Origin: an uncultured Clostridia bacterium
GTDB lineage: Bacteria; Bacillota; Clostridia; TANB77; UBA1234
Length of the DNA: 49,233 nt
Direction: 5' to 3'
NCBI GenBank assembly: GCA_947164995.1
Contig: CAMUYU010000006.1
Location: forward strand, 1 to 49,233
How positions within the stretch are numbered: the first letter of the stretch is position 1; each line of letters begins with the position of its first letter. The position numbers were made by a program, and so were the translations under genes. This document shows, piece by piece, positions 1-11,115 of the stretch. The notes under the pieces were generated by a model. The model did no database searches, was not told where the DNA came from, and saw nothing but the letters and a program-made list of their open reading frames with translations.

Positions 1-1442
1 AAAGCATATTGATCATTATAATTAACTACATTAAAAGGAGTAACGACACCTAAAAGAGATATATCTGTTGCAAAATTATTTTTGCTTCTAATAAAGCAAT
101 CATCTTTAATAAACTCTCTTTTTATACCATCTAGAATTTTAGGTTGTAGTATATCTATCTCATTTACTAAATGATTACACTCTGGAAAATCTTTAATAAC
201 TTCTCTTCCTACCTCTAGAGCATAATAAATACTACATGTAGAATAAAGATGAGAATCTTTTCTTTCTTCCCATAAATCATAACAAGATTTAGAAATATAA
301 TTGTCATTTAAAAAACTAACTAAACCAATCAATGCTTTTTCAACAACATGAAAATATTTTTTTGAATCTTCTAGTTTAGAAATACCTATAACCATACTTG
401 AGGTTTCATCTATTTGAATTCCCCAAGATGGAGCTAGTTCTCCATTTGAATAATACCTTTGTTCAAATAAACCATTTGATAGCTGAGTTTTTTCTGCCCA
501 AATAGTATAAAATTTTGCAACTTCATCAAACATTCCAAGTTTTAGCATAGCATCATTAATAAACAAAGCATCTCTTGGCCAACAATAACCATATCTTCCA
601 CACTTTGTAAACTTTTCATCTACATCAGGGCTCGCCAAAACAGCGCCTGTTTCTTTATTTGTAAGAAGCGCATACATAAGTATAGAACGTTCTATAATAT
701 CTATTTCTTTATTAGAAAACTTTTTATCTTTAATATAATAATTTAAATGTCCTTCTAGATACTCTCTCCAATATTTTTTGACATCTTCATATAAATTTTC
801 TTCATTTGCTTCTTTTAAAAATTGTGCTTGCTCAAATGAATCTTTTAGTTTAGTATCAAGTGCTATATATAAAGTAATTTCTTTTGTTGCTTCATACATA
901 CAAGCAGATTCATCTGACATACCAATATAGTCTTCAAGTTTTAAAGAAGCGGTTTCTAAGTTTTCTCTAGGATTATTAACTTGAGACTTAATAATTTGTG
1001 TTGACGAATATGTATTCATATATAAATCAGGAGCATACTGAATAAGTGAATTACTTACCCTCATTCCAGAAACTAATTTATCTGGTGATGAATTTAATTT
1101 TGAAAATACTAATAAACAAAGCGGTTGATTGAATTTAATTTTTCTAACTACAACATTTCTTTCAATAAGACAATAATCTCTAATAACAACTTCAACGTCA
1201 TTTTTTGATAGTTTAGTGTAGATAATATTGCCATCATAATATTGATTTATAAGATTCATATCTTTAAACCAATCTACATGAGTAGCATCAGGAAATACAT
1301 AACCTAAACTATATGTATCAATATTTTGGAAATAGTCTATATGTGGATAATAAAGACGTATGAGTTCGGCTTTATCATCCAAACAAGCGAGCATATTTCC
1401 ATTACCTATTATCGCCTTGTTAAAGTATTTTGTTTGATTCAT
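1..1442 (-). CDS. Glycoside hydrolase family 15-like (glucoamylase/glucodextranase-type), C-terminus truncated by window edge
   Basis: Continuous minus-strand reading frame from ATG at 1442 (MNQTKYFNKAIIGNGNMLACLDDKAELIRLYYPHIDYFQN...KFTKCGRYGYCWPRDALFINDAMLKLGMF...); the GRYGYCWPRDA motif is typical of GH15. Absent from the ORF track because it runs off the window. Confidence 0.85.
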   Translation of the reverse strand, partial: MNQTKYFNKAIIGNGNMLACLDDKAELIRLYYPHIDYFQNIDTYSLGYVFPDATHVDWFKDMNLINQYYDGNIIYTKLSKNDVEVVIRDYCLIERNVVVRKIKFNQPLCLLVFSKLNSSPDKLVSGMRVSNSLIQYAPDLYMNTYSSTQIIKSQVNNPRENLETASLKLEDYIGMSDESACMYEATKEITLYIALDTKLKDSFEQAQFLKEANEENLYEDVKKYWREYLEGHLNYYIKDKKFSNKEIDIIERSILMYALLTNKETGAVLASPDVDEKFTKCGRYGYCWPRDALFINDAMLKLGMFDEVAKFYTIWAEKTQLSNGLFEQRYYSNGELAPSWGIQIDETSSMVIGISKLEDSKKYFHVVEKALIGLVSFLNDNYISKSCYDLWEERKDSHLYSTCSIYYALEVGREVIKDFPECNHLVNEIDILQPKILDGIKREFIKDDCFIRSKNNFATDISLLGVVTPFNVVNYNDQYA

Positions 1443-1457
1443 CTTTTGCTCCTTATT

Positions 1458-2705
1458 TTATTCTTTACCTAATAGTTTAAACATTTCCTTTTTATATGCT
1501 TCAACACCTGGTTGATTAAATGGATTAACTCCTAAAATGTAACCAGATATTCCACAAGCTTTTTCAAAGAAATAAATTAACCACCCTAAATTAAATTCAT
1601 CTAATTTTTCAATTTTAATTCTAATATTTGGTACATTACCGGCAACATGTGCTTTAATTGTACCTTCCATAGCCATGTGATTTACTTCATTTAAAGATTT
1701 TGAAGATAAGAAGTCTAAATCTTTATCATCTTGAACTGGAATCTTAAAATCTTTATTTGGATTTTCAACATCAATAACTGTTTCAAAAATCATTCTTTGA
1801 CCTTCTTGAATATATTGGCCAAGTGAATGAAGGTCTGTGGTATTATCAACACTTGCTGGGAAAATTCCCTTGCCATCTTTTCCTTCGCTTTCACCATAAA
1901 GTTGCTTCCACCACTCTGAAAAATAGTGAAGTCTTGGTTCATAGTTAACAAGTATTTCCATATTCTTACCTTTTTTAAGAAGTACATTTCTTAAAATTGC
2001 ATAAGTATATGCTTCGTTATCTAACAAATTTTCATACTTTTGCATTGCTTGAGAAGCACCATACATCAAACCATCAATATTAACTCCTGCTACAGCAATA
2101 GGTAGAAGTCCTACTGGAGTTAATACTGAATATCTTCCTCCAATATTATCTGGAACTATGAATGTTTCATATCCTTCCTGAGTTGCCTCTCTTTTTAGAA
2201 CTCCTTTTTCTTTATCAGTAGTTACATATATTCTTTCTCTTGCTTTATCTTTTCCATATTTATCAATAAGTTTTTGCTTTAAAATACTAAATGCAATTGC
2301 AGGCTCTGTTGTAGTACCAGATTTAGAAATTACATTTATAGAAAAATCTCTATCACCAACAAATTCTAATAAATCATTTATATAATCAGGACTCATATTG
2401 TTCCCAGCAAATAAAACATTTTTAGTCTTAAATGAAGGTGTTAAGGCTTCAATTACAGCACGTGCACCTAAATATGAACCTCCAATTCCTATTACAACAA
2501 GATAATCTGAATCTCTTCTAATTTTGTTAGCAGCATTTTTTAATCTTTCTATTTCTTCTTTGTCATATTCTAGATTTACCCATCCAAGAAAGTCAGAACC
2601 TGCTCCAGTTTTATTTACAAGTTTATTATGAGCATCTTCTACTGCTTTAGAAAGTTTTGATATCTCTTTGTCTGTAACAAACGAGTTCTCATATATAAGT
2701 TCCAT
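1458..2705 (-). CDS. pgi: Glucose-6-phosphate isomerase
   Basis: ORF 415 aa with [18 protein letters not shown] and [20 protein letters not shown] motifs of PGI. Confidence 0.97.
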   Translation of the reverse strand: MELIYENSFVTDKEISKLSKAVEDAHNKLVNKTGAGSDFLGWVNLEYDKEEIERLKNAANKIRRDSDYLVVIGIGGSYLGARAVIEALTPSFKTKNVLFAGNNMSPDYINDLLEFVGDRDFSINVISKSGTTTEPAIAFSILKQKLIDKYGKDKARERIYVTTDKEKGVLKREATQEGYETFIVPDNIGGRYSVLTPVGLLPIAVAGVNIDGLMYGASQAMQKYENLLDNEAYTYAILRNVLLKKGKNMEILVNYEPRLHYFSEWWKQLYGESEGKDGKGIFPASVDNTTDLHSLGQYIQEGQRMIFETVIDVENPNKDFKIPVQDDKDLDFLSSKSLNEVNHMAMEGTIKAHVAGNVPNIRIKIEKLDEFNLGWLIYFFEKACGISGYILGVNPFNQPGVEAYKKEMFKLLGKE

Positions 2706-2729
2706 TTTTTTGATCCTCCCATATAATTA

Positions 2730-3152
2730 TTATTGTAATTTAGTTAAATCATCAGCAAATTTTGAAATAATCTCTTTTGCTTTATCTTTAAGCATTGCAA
2801 GTTCAATTTTAGCATCAATTAGCTTTTCTCTTTGTTCTTCAATAAGCAAATCAACATCTTCTCTTTCTTTTTCGGCTTGTTTTCTACCATCTTCTATAAT
2901 TTGATTTGCTTGTTCTTGCGCTCTTAATAAAACATCAGAAATATTAGCCTTTGATGCCTCGATTTCATTTTTTTCTTTCATTAGTTTATTCAACTTTTCT
3001 GTCAATTTTATATTTTCGTTTTTCATTTCTTGAAGTTTATTAGATAATTCCGAAACTTCATTTTCATAGTCTTTTTTAATATTAACAATATAACTTTCAA
3101 CTTCTTTTTTGTTTAAACCAAATAATCCTTTTGGTAGATTGTTTTCGTCCAT
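2730..3152 (-). CDS. DivIVA-domain coiled-coil protein
   Basis: MDENNLPKGLFGLNKKEVESYIVNIKKDYE + coiled coil; AGGAGG RBS places the start at 3152 rather than the track's 3173. Confidence 0.7.
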   Translation of the reverse strand: MDENNLPKGLFGLNKKEVESYIVNIKKDYENEVSELSNKLQEMKNENIKLTEKLNKLMKEKNEIEASKANISDVLLRAQEQANQIIEDGRKQAEKEREDVDLLIEEQREKLIDAKIELAMLKDKAKEIISKFADDLTKLQ

Positions 3153-3178
3153 AATACTTCCTCCTAAAGACAATCTAA

Positions 3179-5488
3179 TTAATTATATGCTTGTAATATC
3201 TTATCTATTCCATTGTATATAGCGGTTGCGGCATTCTTTTGGAATGATTTTGTCTTTAGTCTTTCTAATTCTTCATCATTTGAAATAAATGAAACTTCAC
3301 AAAGTATTGATGGGCAAGGAGTTTTTGTAAGTATGTGTAAATCGCCTCTATTAACAACTCCTCTATTAACTGTACCAAGATTTTTAACTAATTCTTTAAG
3401 TACAATTTCAGCACATTCCTTACTTGTAATATCTCCATAATTACTTTCTGTATCATTGTTATAATATAAAACCATCGTTCCAGAGTATGCTTTGTTATCT
3501 AAAGAATTGTTATGAATACTAACTATAAAATCAGGATTAATATTGTTTGCAAAAGCAACTCTATCTTCACGATTTAAATATGTACTATTATTTTCCCTAT
3601 CAATATATACTTCGATATCTTCTCTTTCTTTTAACATCTCATATAAATTAAGAGCAATTGCTAAGTTGTAAACTTTTTCTTGTGCATCTCCGTTACACGC
3701 ACCTGGATCTGAACCACCATGACCAACATCTATTAAAATAATCTTTTTGTTGATTATTTCTCCTGATTCATTAGGTTCTTCTTCCTCAATTCTCATTGAT
3801 GATACAGTCTTCGTTTCTGCTTTTCTAATTGTGATTACGACATTTTCACTTGATTGTCTGATTGCATATGTGCAATTACCAGTATCTAAAATAGTAATAA
3901 CTCCATCATCAACAGTAATAGAATTCACAATATCGTCTCCTGGATTTAATGAACCATCTCCAAAGTCATATTTTGATGTTTTGTAACGAATAATGTATCT
4001 AAACTTAGAAGATTCCACTTCAGTTGTTAAATCTTCAATCTTAACATTTTGTAGTGTAACTTGAGCATTTGATGTATTCTTTTTATACTTAATATTTTTG
4101 TATGTACTTTCAATAACATTTATTTGTAACTCTGATGAACGTTTATAAATATTATATTCGCCCTTAGCTGCTAAGTCTAAAACTACTCTTACAGATTCTT
4201 TTGTATATTGAGAAAATCTTACGCCGGTGATGATATTATTTTTAATGTTTATTTCTTTAGGACCAGATACATCTAACTTTGCATCTGGAATATCAATTAC
4301 GATTCTATTAGGATTAGTTAATGTCATATCATCATATTTAATATCGCCTGTATATTTAATTTTAACTCTTCCTGTAGTAGCACTATATTTTATAGATTCT
4401 ATAACAACTGAATAATCAATTTCTTCTTCATCTGTTGTTTCATAATCATGTTCATTAAATGGTTTAACATCATCTAAAGAATTTGGATTATTAGAATCAA
4501 CAATAATATTTTCACCAACATCTTTGTTTTCTTCAGCATTGCCACTAGGAACTATAGTTTCTTTTTCTTCTTTTGGTAAAGTTACAACTGGTTGTGTTTC
4601 AACAGGTGTTATATTTCCAGATGGATTTATAGTTGGTGTTTCAGTTTTTACTGGAACCGTTTCTTCACCAGGTACAACAAACTTCTCTGCCATAGCATAA
4701 TATAATTTTGTTCTATCTTTTGACATTGTAACAACATAGTCTGTTTTACTTCTTAAATCAATAACGATTCTATTAGTTCCATTTCCTTGATTTCCAAATC
4801 TAATTTCAGATACCATACCAGAATCAAACTTTTTTGTACTAGTATCAAAAGTAAAATTACAATTTTCTACATCAATCCATAATGTATATAAAGTTTCTTT
4901 ATCTACACTTGAATATTTGTAACCTGTAATTTTTCCATCAGCAGAAACTACAATACAATTTGTTCCTTCTATAGTTGCAAAACTAATATTTGTAATATTT
5001 ACTTTTTTAAACTTAATATCTACTGTATACGTTTCTTGATTCCAATCAACAACTAAATCTCCTTTTTCTGCAATAAATCTAGCTGGAACCATAGTTTTGT
5101 TGTTAATTATCTTTGCTGGAACATCAAGTTCAATTTCTTTTCCATCAACTTTTGCAGTTGTTTTATCAATCCAAAGAGAAATTGTTTTTTTATCTAAAGT
5201 AACATCAACTCTTCTTTCGTTATTATCCCAATTAACTGTACCACCTAAATACTCAAACACTTCTCTTACTGGTACTAGTGTTCTATCATTAAGAATGATA
5301 GGTGGCATTTGTCCTTCTTTAGGCTCAAATTTATCATTATTAAGCATAAGAGTAATATCTCTTACATTATAGTCATGAACCTTACCATCATATTCTAGCT
5401 TGTTAATAGACGAAGCATAACAAATATTAAATATAAAACAAACTTGTATAATTAAAAATATTATTAATAACTTTTTGATTTTACTCAC
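3179..5488 (-). CDS. Secreted N-acetylmuramoyl-L-alanine amidase with copper-amine-oxidase-N stalk domain, AMIN domains and C-terminal Amidase_3
   Basis: Signal peptide; DRTLVPVREVFEYLGGTVNWD (Cu_amine_oxidN1); RIVIDLR/RIVIDIP (AMIN); IILIDVGHGGSDPGACNG and SIHNNSLDNKAYSGT (Amidase_3). Confidence 0.92.
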   Translation of the reverse strand: MSKIKKLLIIFLIIQVCFIFNICYASSINKLEYDGKVHDYNVRDITLMLNNDKFEPKEGQMPPIILNDRTLVPVREVFEYLGGTVNWDNNERRVDVTLDKKTISLWIDKTTAKVDGKEIELDVPAKIINNKTMVPARFIAEKGDLVVDWNQETYTVDIKFKKVNITNISFATIEGTNCIVVSADGKITGYKYSSVDKETLYTLWIDVENCNFTFDTSTKKFDSGMVSEIRFGNQGNGTNRIVIDLRSKTDYVVTMSKDRTKLYYAMAEKFVVPGEETVPVKTETPTINPSGNITPVETQPVVTLPKEEKETIVPSGNAEENKDVGENIIVDSNNPNSLDDVKPFNEHDYETTDEEEIDYSVVIESIKYSATTGRVKIKYTGDIKYDDMTLTNPNRIVIDIPDAKLDVSGPKEINIKNNIITGVRFSQYTKESVRVVLDLAAKGEYNIYKRSSELQINVIESTYKNIKYKKNTSNAQVTLQNVKIEDLTTEVESSKFRYIIRYKTSKYDFGDGSLNPGDDIVNSITVDDGVITILDTGNCTYAIRQSSENVVITIRKAETKTVSSMRIEEEEPNESGEIINKKIILIDVGHGGSDPGACNGDAQEKVYNLAIALNLYEMLKEREDIEVYIDRENNSTYLNREDRVAFANNINPDFIVSIHNNSLDNKAYSGTMVLYYNNDTESNYGDITSKECAEIVLKELVKNLGTVNRGVVNRGDLHILTKTPCPSILCEVSFISNDEELERLKTKSFQKNAATAIYNGIDKILQAYN

Positions 5489-5574
5489 CTCTTAAATGCC
5501 ATTAAAACATAAAATCTCACTTTCAATGTTATCAATAAAATCCCTAATTATCAACATTTGTAACACTAACGTAA

Positions 5575-5610
5575 TAAAAAAAAGTGGTGATTAAAATCAC
5601 CACTTTTTAT
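5575..5610 (-). terminator. Rho-independent terminator downstream of the PrsA/SurA-like gene
   Basis: AAAGTGGTGATTaaaAATCACCACTTT hairpin with A/T tracts. Confidence 0.8.
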
Positions 5611-5641
5611 GTTATCCATTCACTTCTTCATTACTACTTTC

Positions 5642-6913
5642 CTATGTTTCTTCAGTAGGTACTTCTTCTATATTCTCAGTTTCCGAAACATCTGGAGTTA
5701 AAGTAACTTCTTCAGAATCTCCACTTATTTCAGCCTTTGCAGCTTCTTCAGCTTCTCTTACTTTAATTGGAAGTGTATTAAAATCATATTTGCTTAATAC
5801 AATTTTATTAATAACTCTATCCGAATATGCGTTAACATAATAAGTTGCAGCTTCGTTTCTAAACGAATCTAAATCTTCGCCTTCTAAACCATCTCTTATA
5901 TCTTCAACATAAACAAATGCAACAACATCATTTGCCTCAATTATATCTGAAAATTCTCCTTTTGGAGTATTTGTGACAGCATTAATCATATCTGTGTAAT
6001 AATCTCCATCAATTAATCCAAAATAATATGAATAATAGATAAATGTCTGGCTATTTAGTAAACGTTGTGAATATAAGTAAGACATGTGATCTAAATCACC
6101 ATTATCCATATAGCTTTGATTGTATAGATTTAATCTAGTAACATTTTCATATCCTTCACTAGCAACAGTGAATGCATCTTCTGCAGATAATCCATTAGCC
6201 ATATTATCCTTAATAGCTGCTACAACATCTTGTGCTTGAATTTTTGTATCTAGTATTCTTTGAGCCTTTGCAGCATCTCCTGAAATATCACCTGATACAT
6301 CACCTGATGTTTCAACTACTTCTGCTTCTTCTCCAGAAGGAGCACTAGGAATCTTTATAGCAAAAACTCTATAATCAATCATCTTCATATAGTCTTCAAC
6401 AGTTTCATTTGATTTAGGCTTTAAGTAATAGCTAGTTTCTAAATAATTAGAACTATTAATATAATTTTTATAAATTTCTTCAACATTTGATGGTACTTTT
6501 CCTAATTCATAACCATTATTCATAAGCTTTTCTGCAAGCGCAATTTCTGTTTTAACTCTCATATACTCCCCAGAAGTAAGCTCATAATCTGCCATAAGTT
6601 TTTCTGCATCACCACTTTCTAAGGCTGCAGGTAACTCATCTCCACTTAATGTTACTCCAGATTTTTCTGCCCATTTATAAAATGTTTTATAATATCCATA
6701 ATAATTTGCTAAGGTATCTACATCACTTGTAGCAGTACTATTGTTTTCATAATACCAAACTTTTCCATAAGATTTATAATCTTCTAAATCATATTTTGTT
6801 TTACCTAGTGTAAGAACTGTATTGTCTTTAGTATCAGCAATAACTAAAGCGGCAACAGCTGCTACAACTATAAGTAGTCCTATAACTAATATTGCAATTT
6901 TACTCTTTTCCAT
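5642..6913 (-). CDS. Membrane-anchored PrsA/SurA-N-like protein with SGD/SGE-rich segments
   Basis: N-terminal TM helix then TVLTLGKTKYDLEDYKSYG (PrsA/SurA-N-like); located just after mfd, a common position for foldase lipoproteins; no clear parvulin domain seen. Confidence 0.6.
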   Translation of the reverse strand: MEKSKIAILVIGLLIVVAAVAALVIADTKDNTVLTLGKTKYDLEDYKSYGKVWYYENNSTATSDVDTLANYYGYYKTFYKWAEKSGVTLSGDELPAALESGDAEKLMADYELTSGEYMRVKTEIALAEKLMNNGYELGKVPSNVEEIYKNYINSSNYLETSYYLKPKSNETVEDYMKMIDYRVFAIKIPSAPSGEEAEVVETSGDVSGDISGDAAKAQRILDTKIQAQDVVAAIKDNMANGLSAEDAFTVASEGYENVTRLNLYNQSYMDNGDLDHMSYLYSQRLLNSQTFIYYSYYFGLIDGDYYTDMINAVTNTPKGEFSDIIEANDVVAFVYVEDIRDGLEGEDLDSFRNEAATYYVNAYSDRVINKIVLSKYDFNTLPIKVREAEEAAKAEISGDSEEVTLTPDVSETENIEEVPTEET

Positions 6914-6928
6914 AACTTCCTCCTTATA

Positions 6929-9900
6929 CTACGATGCTAATACTTTCAAAAATTTTAGCACGTCTTTTAGTGTACCACTTTCGGTATTTGATTGCAACTT
7001 AAAAGTAATAACTGGTGTTATTTCGCCAGATAACATAATTTGCCTTCTAAACGTATCCAAAATAAGTGAAACCTTTTCTGGTGTAACAAATTTATTATCT
7101 GAAAATGTGAATACAACTCTATCATCTTTTTGTATTATTTTAATTATGTTAAGTTTTCTTGCATAACACTTAATTCTAGCAATTTCTAGTAAATTAAACA
7201 TTTCATCTGGCATTTCACCATATCTATCTATTAGTTCGTCACAGATTTCAGAAATTTGTTCTTCCTCTTTTATATTAGCAATATCTTGATATGCTTCAAT
7301 TTTTTGTGAATTTACAGAAATATAGTCTTCTGGAATAAATGCCGAAACTTTCAAATCTATTAATATCTCTACCTGTTTTTCAACATCTAATCCTTGAAGC
7401 TCTCGTACCGCTTCTTCTAAAAGATGTGTATACATTTCATATCCAACACTTTCCATATGTCCAGATTGTTCGGCACCTAATATATTTCCTGCTCCTCTTA
7501 TTTCTAAATCTCTAAGAGCAATCTTAAAGCCCGAGCCAAATTCTGTAAATTCCTTAATTGCTTTTAATCTTTTTTCAGAAACTTCAGATAATACTTTATT
7601 TTTTCTATAAGTGATATATGCATAAGCTACTTTATCTGATCTACCAACTCTTCCTCTTATTTGATATAGTTGCGCAAGTCCAAGTCTATCTGCATTTTCA
7701 ATTATCATAGTGTTGGCATTTGGAATATCTATTCCCGACTCCATAATAGTAGTACAAACAAGAACATCAATTTCTTTCATAGCAAAATCTTCCATGATTT
7801 GTTCGATTTGTTTTCCTGTCATTTGGCCATGTGCAAATGCTACATTTGCTTCTGGTACCATTCTGGAAATTTCACTTGCCTTTTCTTCTATGTTTTCAAC
7901 TTTGTTATATAAATAGAATACTTGCCCTTTTCTTTCTAGTTCTTTTATAATTGCTTCTTTAATAACATCAGAATCATATTCTAACACATAAGTTTGAATT
8001 GGTTTTCTATTCAATGGTGGATCATAAATAACGCTCATGTCTCTTATTCCAACAATACTCATATGAAGTGTTCGTGGAATTGGAGTTGCTGTCATAGTTA
8101 AAACATCGACATTGCTTTTTAATTCTTTTATTTTTTCTTTATGTGCGACACCAAATCTATGCTCTTCGTCAATGATTAATAAACCTAAATTTCTAAACAC
8201 TACATCTTTACTTAGTATTCTATGTGTACCAATTAAAATGTCTATATCTCCATTAATTAGTTGCTTAATTATTTCGTTTTTTTGTTTAGCTGTTTTAAAT
8301 CTATTTAGTACTGCAACCTTAACTGGAAAATCTTTCATTCTTTCCTTAAATGTTTCATATTGTTGTTGTGCAAGTACTGTTGTAGGACAAAGATAAGCAA
8401 CTTGCTTAGAATCCATAACTGCTTTAAAACCCGCTCTTATAGCAACTTCAGTTTTTCCATAGCCTACATCACCACATAATAGTCTATCCATAGGTCTATC
8501 TGATTCCATATCATGCTTTACTTCATCTATACAACGAAGTTGGTCATCTGTTTCTTGGAAAGGAAAGCTTTCCTCAAATTCATTTTGCCATACAGTGTCA
8601 GGACTAAATTTATATCCAACTTGTTTACTTCTTTTTGCATATAGTTCTATTAATCCTCTTGCAATATCTCTTAATGACTGTTTAACTTTTGCCTTTGTTT
8701 TTTCAAATTCTTTTCCACCAAGCCTATTTAGTTTTGGCTTAGTATCTTCGTCTCCACCCATGTATTTTCTAATACTGTCTAGTTGATTTGTTGGTATATA
8801 TAAGATTGCTTCATCTTTATACTCAAGTTTTATATAATCTTTTCTTATTCCATCTATATCTAATGAATGAATTCCTATGTATTTACCAATACCATGTGTT
8901 GAGTGAACTATATAGTCACCAACTTTTAAGTCTGCAAATACAACTTTTTGGCTTTCATTAAATAGTTTTGCTTTGTATGTTCTTTTCTTTTCTTTGATGA
9001 TTTGATTATCTTCACCAGCAACTATTATTATATTTAATCCATCAATTGAATATCCCGAGCTTAATGCTCCAACTATAATAATTGGAACTCTCTTTGCGTC
9101 TTCTTCTAAAAGTGCATCATCAAACACATTTAAATTATTAGTATCTATTAACGTAGAATTAATATTATGGGAGCTTAACATCTCTTGCATAGCTCTAGAT
9201 TTAGATGCAACTCCACCTAGTATTATGATTTTATTTCCAGACTCTCTTGCGTTTTGAACTTCCTGTAGGAATATATCCACGTTGCCACGAAAAAAGTTCA
9301 CCTCCCTACAGCTAAAGCTGTATCCGTTTCTTTTTGCAAGCATATTTTCATCTATTCTAAATAGATTTATGGCATTTATTTGTTCTAATGTGATTGCCAC
9401 TTCAGAAAAAGATGACATAGAAGCAGTATAACTAGGTTCTATACCATATTTTTCTAAATACTGTTCTATGATTTCTTTATTTTCAAACTCAACTGATTGA
9501 GCTTTTGATTTTATCCTAACCGGTTCATCTATAAATACTACTGCATCTTTAGGAATATATTCTATAAGTGATGAGTACTTTTCATAGAAGAATTCAAAAT
9601 ATTTTTCTATCTTATTACTATAGTTCCCACCTTCGATGTCTTCTATGTCTTTTTGTATATTAGGATAATTATCTATTTGCTTTTTATATTTATCTTTAAT
9701 TGCATCAGTAATAGATTCAATTTTACTTTTATCTATCAAGAATTCTTCAACTGGAAAGATTGTTATTTGATTTAATGTTTCTATTGAACGTTGTGTTGTT
9801 GAATCAAAACGTCTAATTGAATCAACTTCATCGCCCCAAAATTCAATACGAATAGGGTTCTTTTCTGTTATTGGATATACGTCTATGATACCTCCACGCA

Positions 9901-10423
9901 CTGAAAAAAGACCTTTACCGTCACAAAGGTCAGAACGTTCAAAACCAATTTCTATTAGTTTTTCTTTTATGTTTTCCAATCCATATTCTTTACCGCTTTC
10001 AATGTGTAAAACATTTTCGAATAGTTTTTGTTTATTAATTGTCTTTTGCATCATTGCTTCAACGGTTGTAAGTATTATTATGTTTTCAGAATTATATAAT
10101 TTCGAAAACACGTTTAATCTATCCATTGTCACATCTTTGTTCATTGTATCAATGTCATAATAAACAATTTCTCTTTTTGGAAATAACAAAATTTCATCAT
10201 CTTCAAAGAAACTTAGGTCTTTTTGAATCTTCTTAAGTTCAATTTCATTATACGTTAACACGATTACTGGCTTTTTTGTATAAAACCTTGTTGCATATAT
10301 GAAATGAGCTTTAGCAGAATCTGATAAACCCGATATGCTTATTGGAAAATTTGATTTATTAACATCTTCAATATAGTCTTGAAACTTTTTCAGCTTTGGA
10401 AGCATCTTTGCAAACTGTTCCAT
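6929..10423 (-). CDS. mfd: Transcription-repair coupling factor Mfd
   Basis: 1164 aa; GDYIVHSTHGIGKYIG (RID), DRLLCGDVGYGKTEVAIRAGFKAV, DEEHRFGVAHKEKIK, TATPIPRTLHMS motifs. Confidence 0.98.
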   Translation of the reverse strand: MEQFAKMLPKLKKFQDYIEDVNKSNFPISISGLSDSAKAHFIYATRFYTKKPVIVLTYNEIELKKIQKDLSFFEDDEILLFPKREIVYYDIDTMNKDVTMDRLNVFSKLYNSENIIILTTVEAMMQKTINKQKLFENVLHIESGKEYGLENIKEKLIEIGFERSDLCDGKGLFSVRGGIIDVYPITEKNPIRIEFWGDEVDSIRRFDSTTQRSIETLNQITIFPVEEFLIDKSKIESITDAIKDKYKKQIDNYPNIQKDIEDIEGGNYSNKIEKYFEFFYEKYSSLIEYIPKDAVVFIDEPVRIKSKAQSVEFENKEIIEQYLEKYGIEPSYTASMSSFSEVAITLEQINAINLFRIDENMLAKRNGYSFSCREVNFFRGNVDIFLQEVQNARESGNKIIILGGVASKSRAMQEMLSSHNINSTLIDTNNLNVFDDALLEEDAKRVPIIIVGALSSGYSIDGLNIIIVAGEDNQIIKEKKRTYKAKLFNESQKVVFADLKVGDYIVHSTHGIGKYIGIHSLDIDGIRKDYIKLEYKDEAILYIPTNQLDSIRKYMGGDEDTKPKLNRLGGKEFEKTKAKVKQSLRDIARGLIELYAKRSKQVGYKFSPDTVWQNEFEESFPFQETDDQLRCIDEVKHDMESDRPMDRLLCGDVGYGKTEVAIRAGFKAVMDSKQVAYLCPTTVLAQQQYETFKERMKDFPVKVAVLNRFKTAKQKNEIIKQLINGDIDILIGTHRILSKDVVFRNLGLLIIDEEHRFGVAHKEKIKELKSNVDVLTMTATPIPRTLHMSIVGIRDMSVIYDPPLNRKPIQTYVLEYDSDVIKEAIIKELERKGQVFYLYNKVENIEEKASEISRMVPEANVAFAHGQMTGKQIEQIMEDFAMKEIDVLVCTTIMESGIDIPNANTMIIENADRLGLAQLYQIRGRVGRSDKVAYAYITYRKNKVLSEVSEKRLKAIKEFTEFGSGFKIALRDLEIRGAGNILGAEQSGHMESVGYEMYTHLLEEAVRELQGLDVEKQVEILIDLKVSAFIPEDYISVNSQKIEAYQDIANIKEEEQISEICDELIDRYGEMPDEMFNLLEIARIKCYARKLNIIKIIQKDDRVVFTFSDNKFVTPEKVSLILDTFRRQIMLSGEITPVITFKLQSNTESGTLKDVLKFLKVLAS

Positions 10424-10455
10424 GTTAACTCCTTCAATTCTTTTTAATAATTACA

Positions 10456-11115
10456 TTAATTAATCATAAGATCTTTTCTATGAATGTTATAGTCATCAAC
10501 TTCATCTTCAGTTAAAACACTCTTAATAGCATTTACAATCAAATTAGGATTTAAGTTCTTTGCACTTCCAGCTAAACAATGTACTGAAACTATAACAGTA
10601 TTATATTTAGGTGAAGTTACATTACACTCAATAATTAAAGGTTTAATATCTACATTTTCAATTTGGTTATTCTTGCCTTGTTTTTCAGTAACAATTTCAT
10701 CACTAGAAAATCTATCATTAATCTTTTGTACAATTTCTTCGTTATTTGCATCACTTGAAAGTGCAATTGTAATTTCATAAGTTGCTTCTTTTACAAGTGA
10801 CATTAAACCCTTAGCATGTTCCATCTTCTCACAAGTTAATACTTTAAAACCACTTGGAAAAGCTTTATTAAGTTCATCAATTACGACTTGGCAATCTAAG
10901 TCACCATTTAGTTCTAGGTCGAAAAACTCACATTCTGAAGTAACGCCAACAGCAAGTGGAAGTGCAAAAGCAAGTTGAACTCGTGGATTAAAACCAGTTG
11001 AAAACTTGATAGGAAGGCTTGTCTTTTTAATGCATCTTGTAAAAGTACGCATTGTGTCTAGGTGACCTATGTATTTAACTTCATCTCTTTTTTCAAATTT
11101 CATTCTATAAATCAT
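10456..11115 (-). CDS. TIGR03936/DUF2344 family radical SAM-linked protein
   Basis: MIYRMKFEKRDEVKYIGHLDTMRTFTRCIKKTSLPIKFSTGFNPRVQLAFALPLAVGVTSECEFFDLEL; overlaps the radical SAM gene start. Confidence 0.93.
   Translation of the reverse strand: MIYRMKFEKRDEVKYIGHLDTMRTFTRCIKKTSLPIKFSTGFNPRVQLAFALPLAVGVTSECEFFDLELNGDLDCQVVIDELNKAFPSGFKVLTCEKMEHAKGLMSLVKEATYEITIALSSDANNEEIVQKINDRFSSDEIVTEKQGKNNQIENVDIKPLIIECNVTSPKYNTVIVSVHCLAGSAKNLNPNLIVNAIKSVLTEDEVDDYNIHRKDLMIN

Noticed and set aside
1790-1987. 65-aa ORF inside pgi
   Set aside because: Alternative frame within a conserved gene; spurious.
6822-10160. Several plus-strand ORFs (6822-7166, 7670-7912, 7710-7916, 8112-8396, 8595-8786, 9885-10160)
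   Set aside because: All lie antisense to mfd or the PrsA-like gene, with low-complexity Ser/Ile/Phe-rich translations; spurious.
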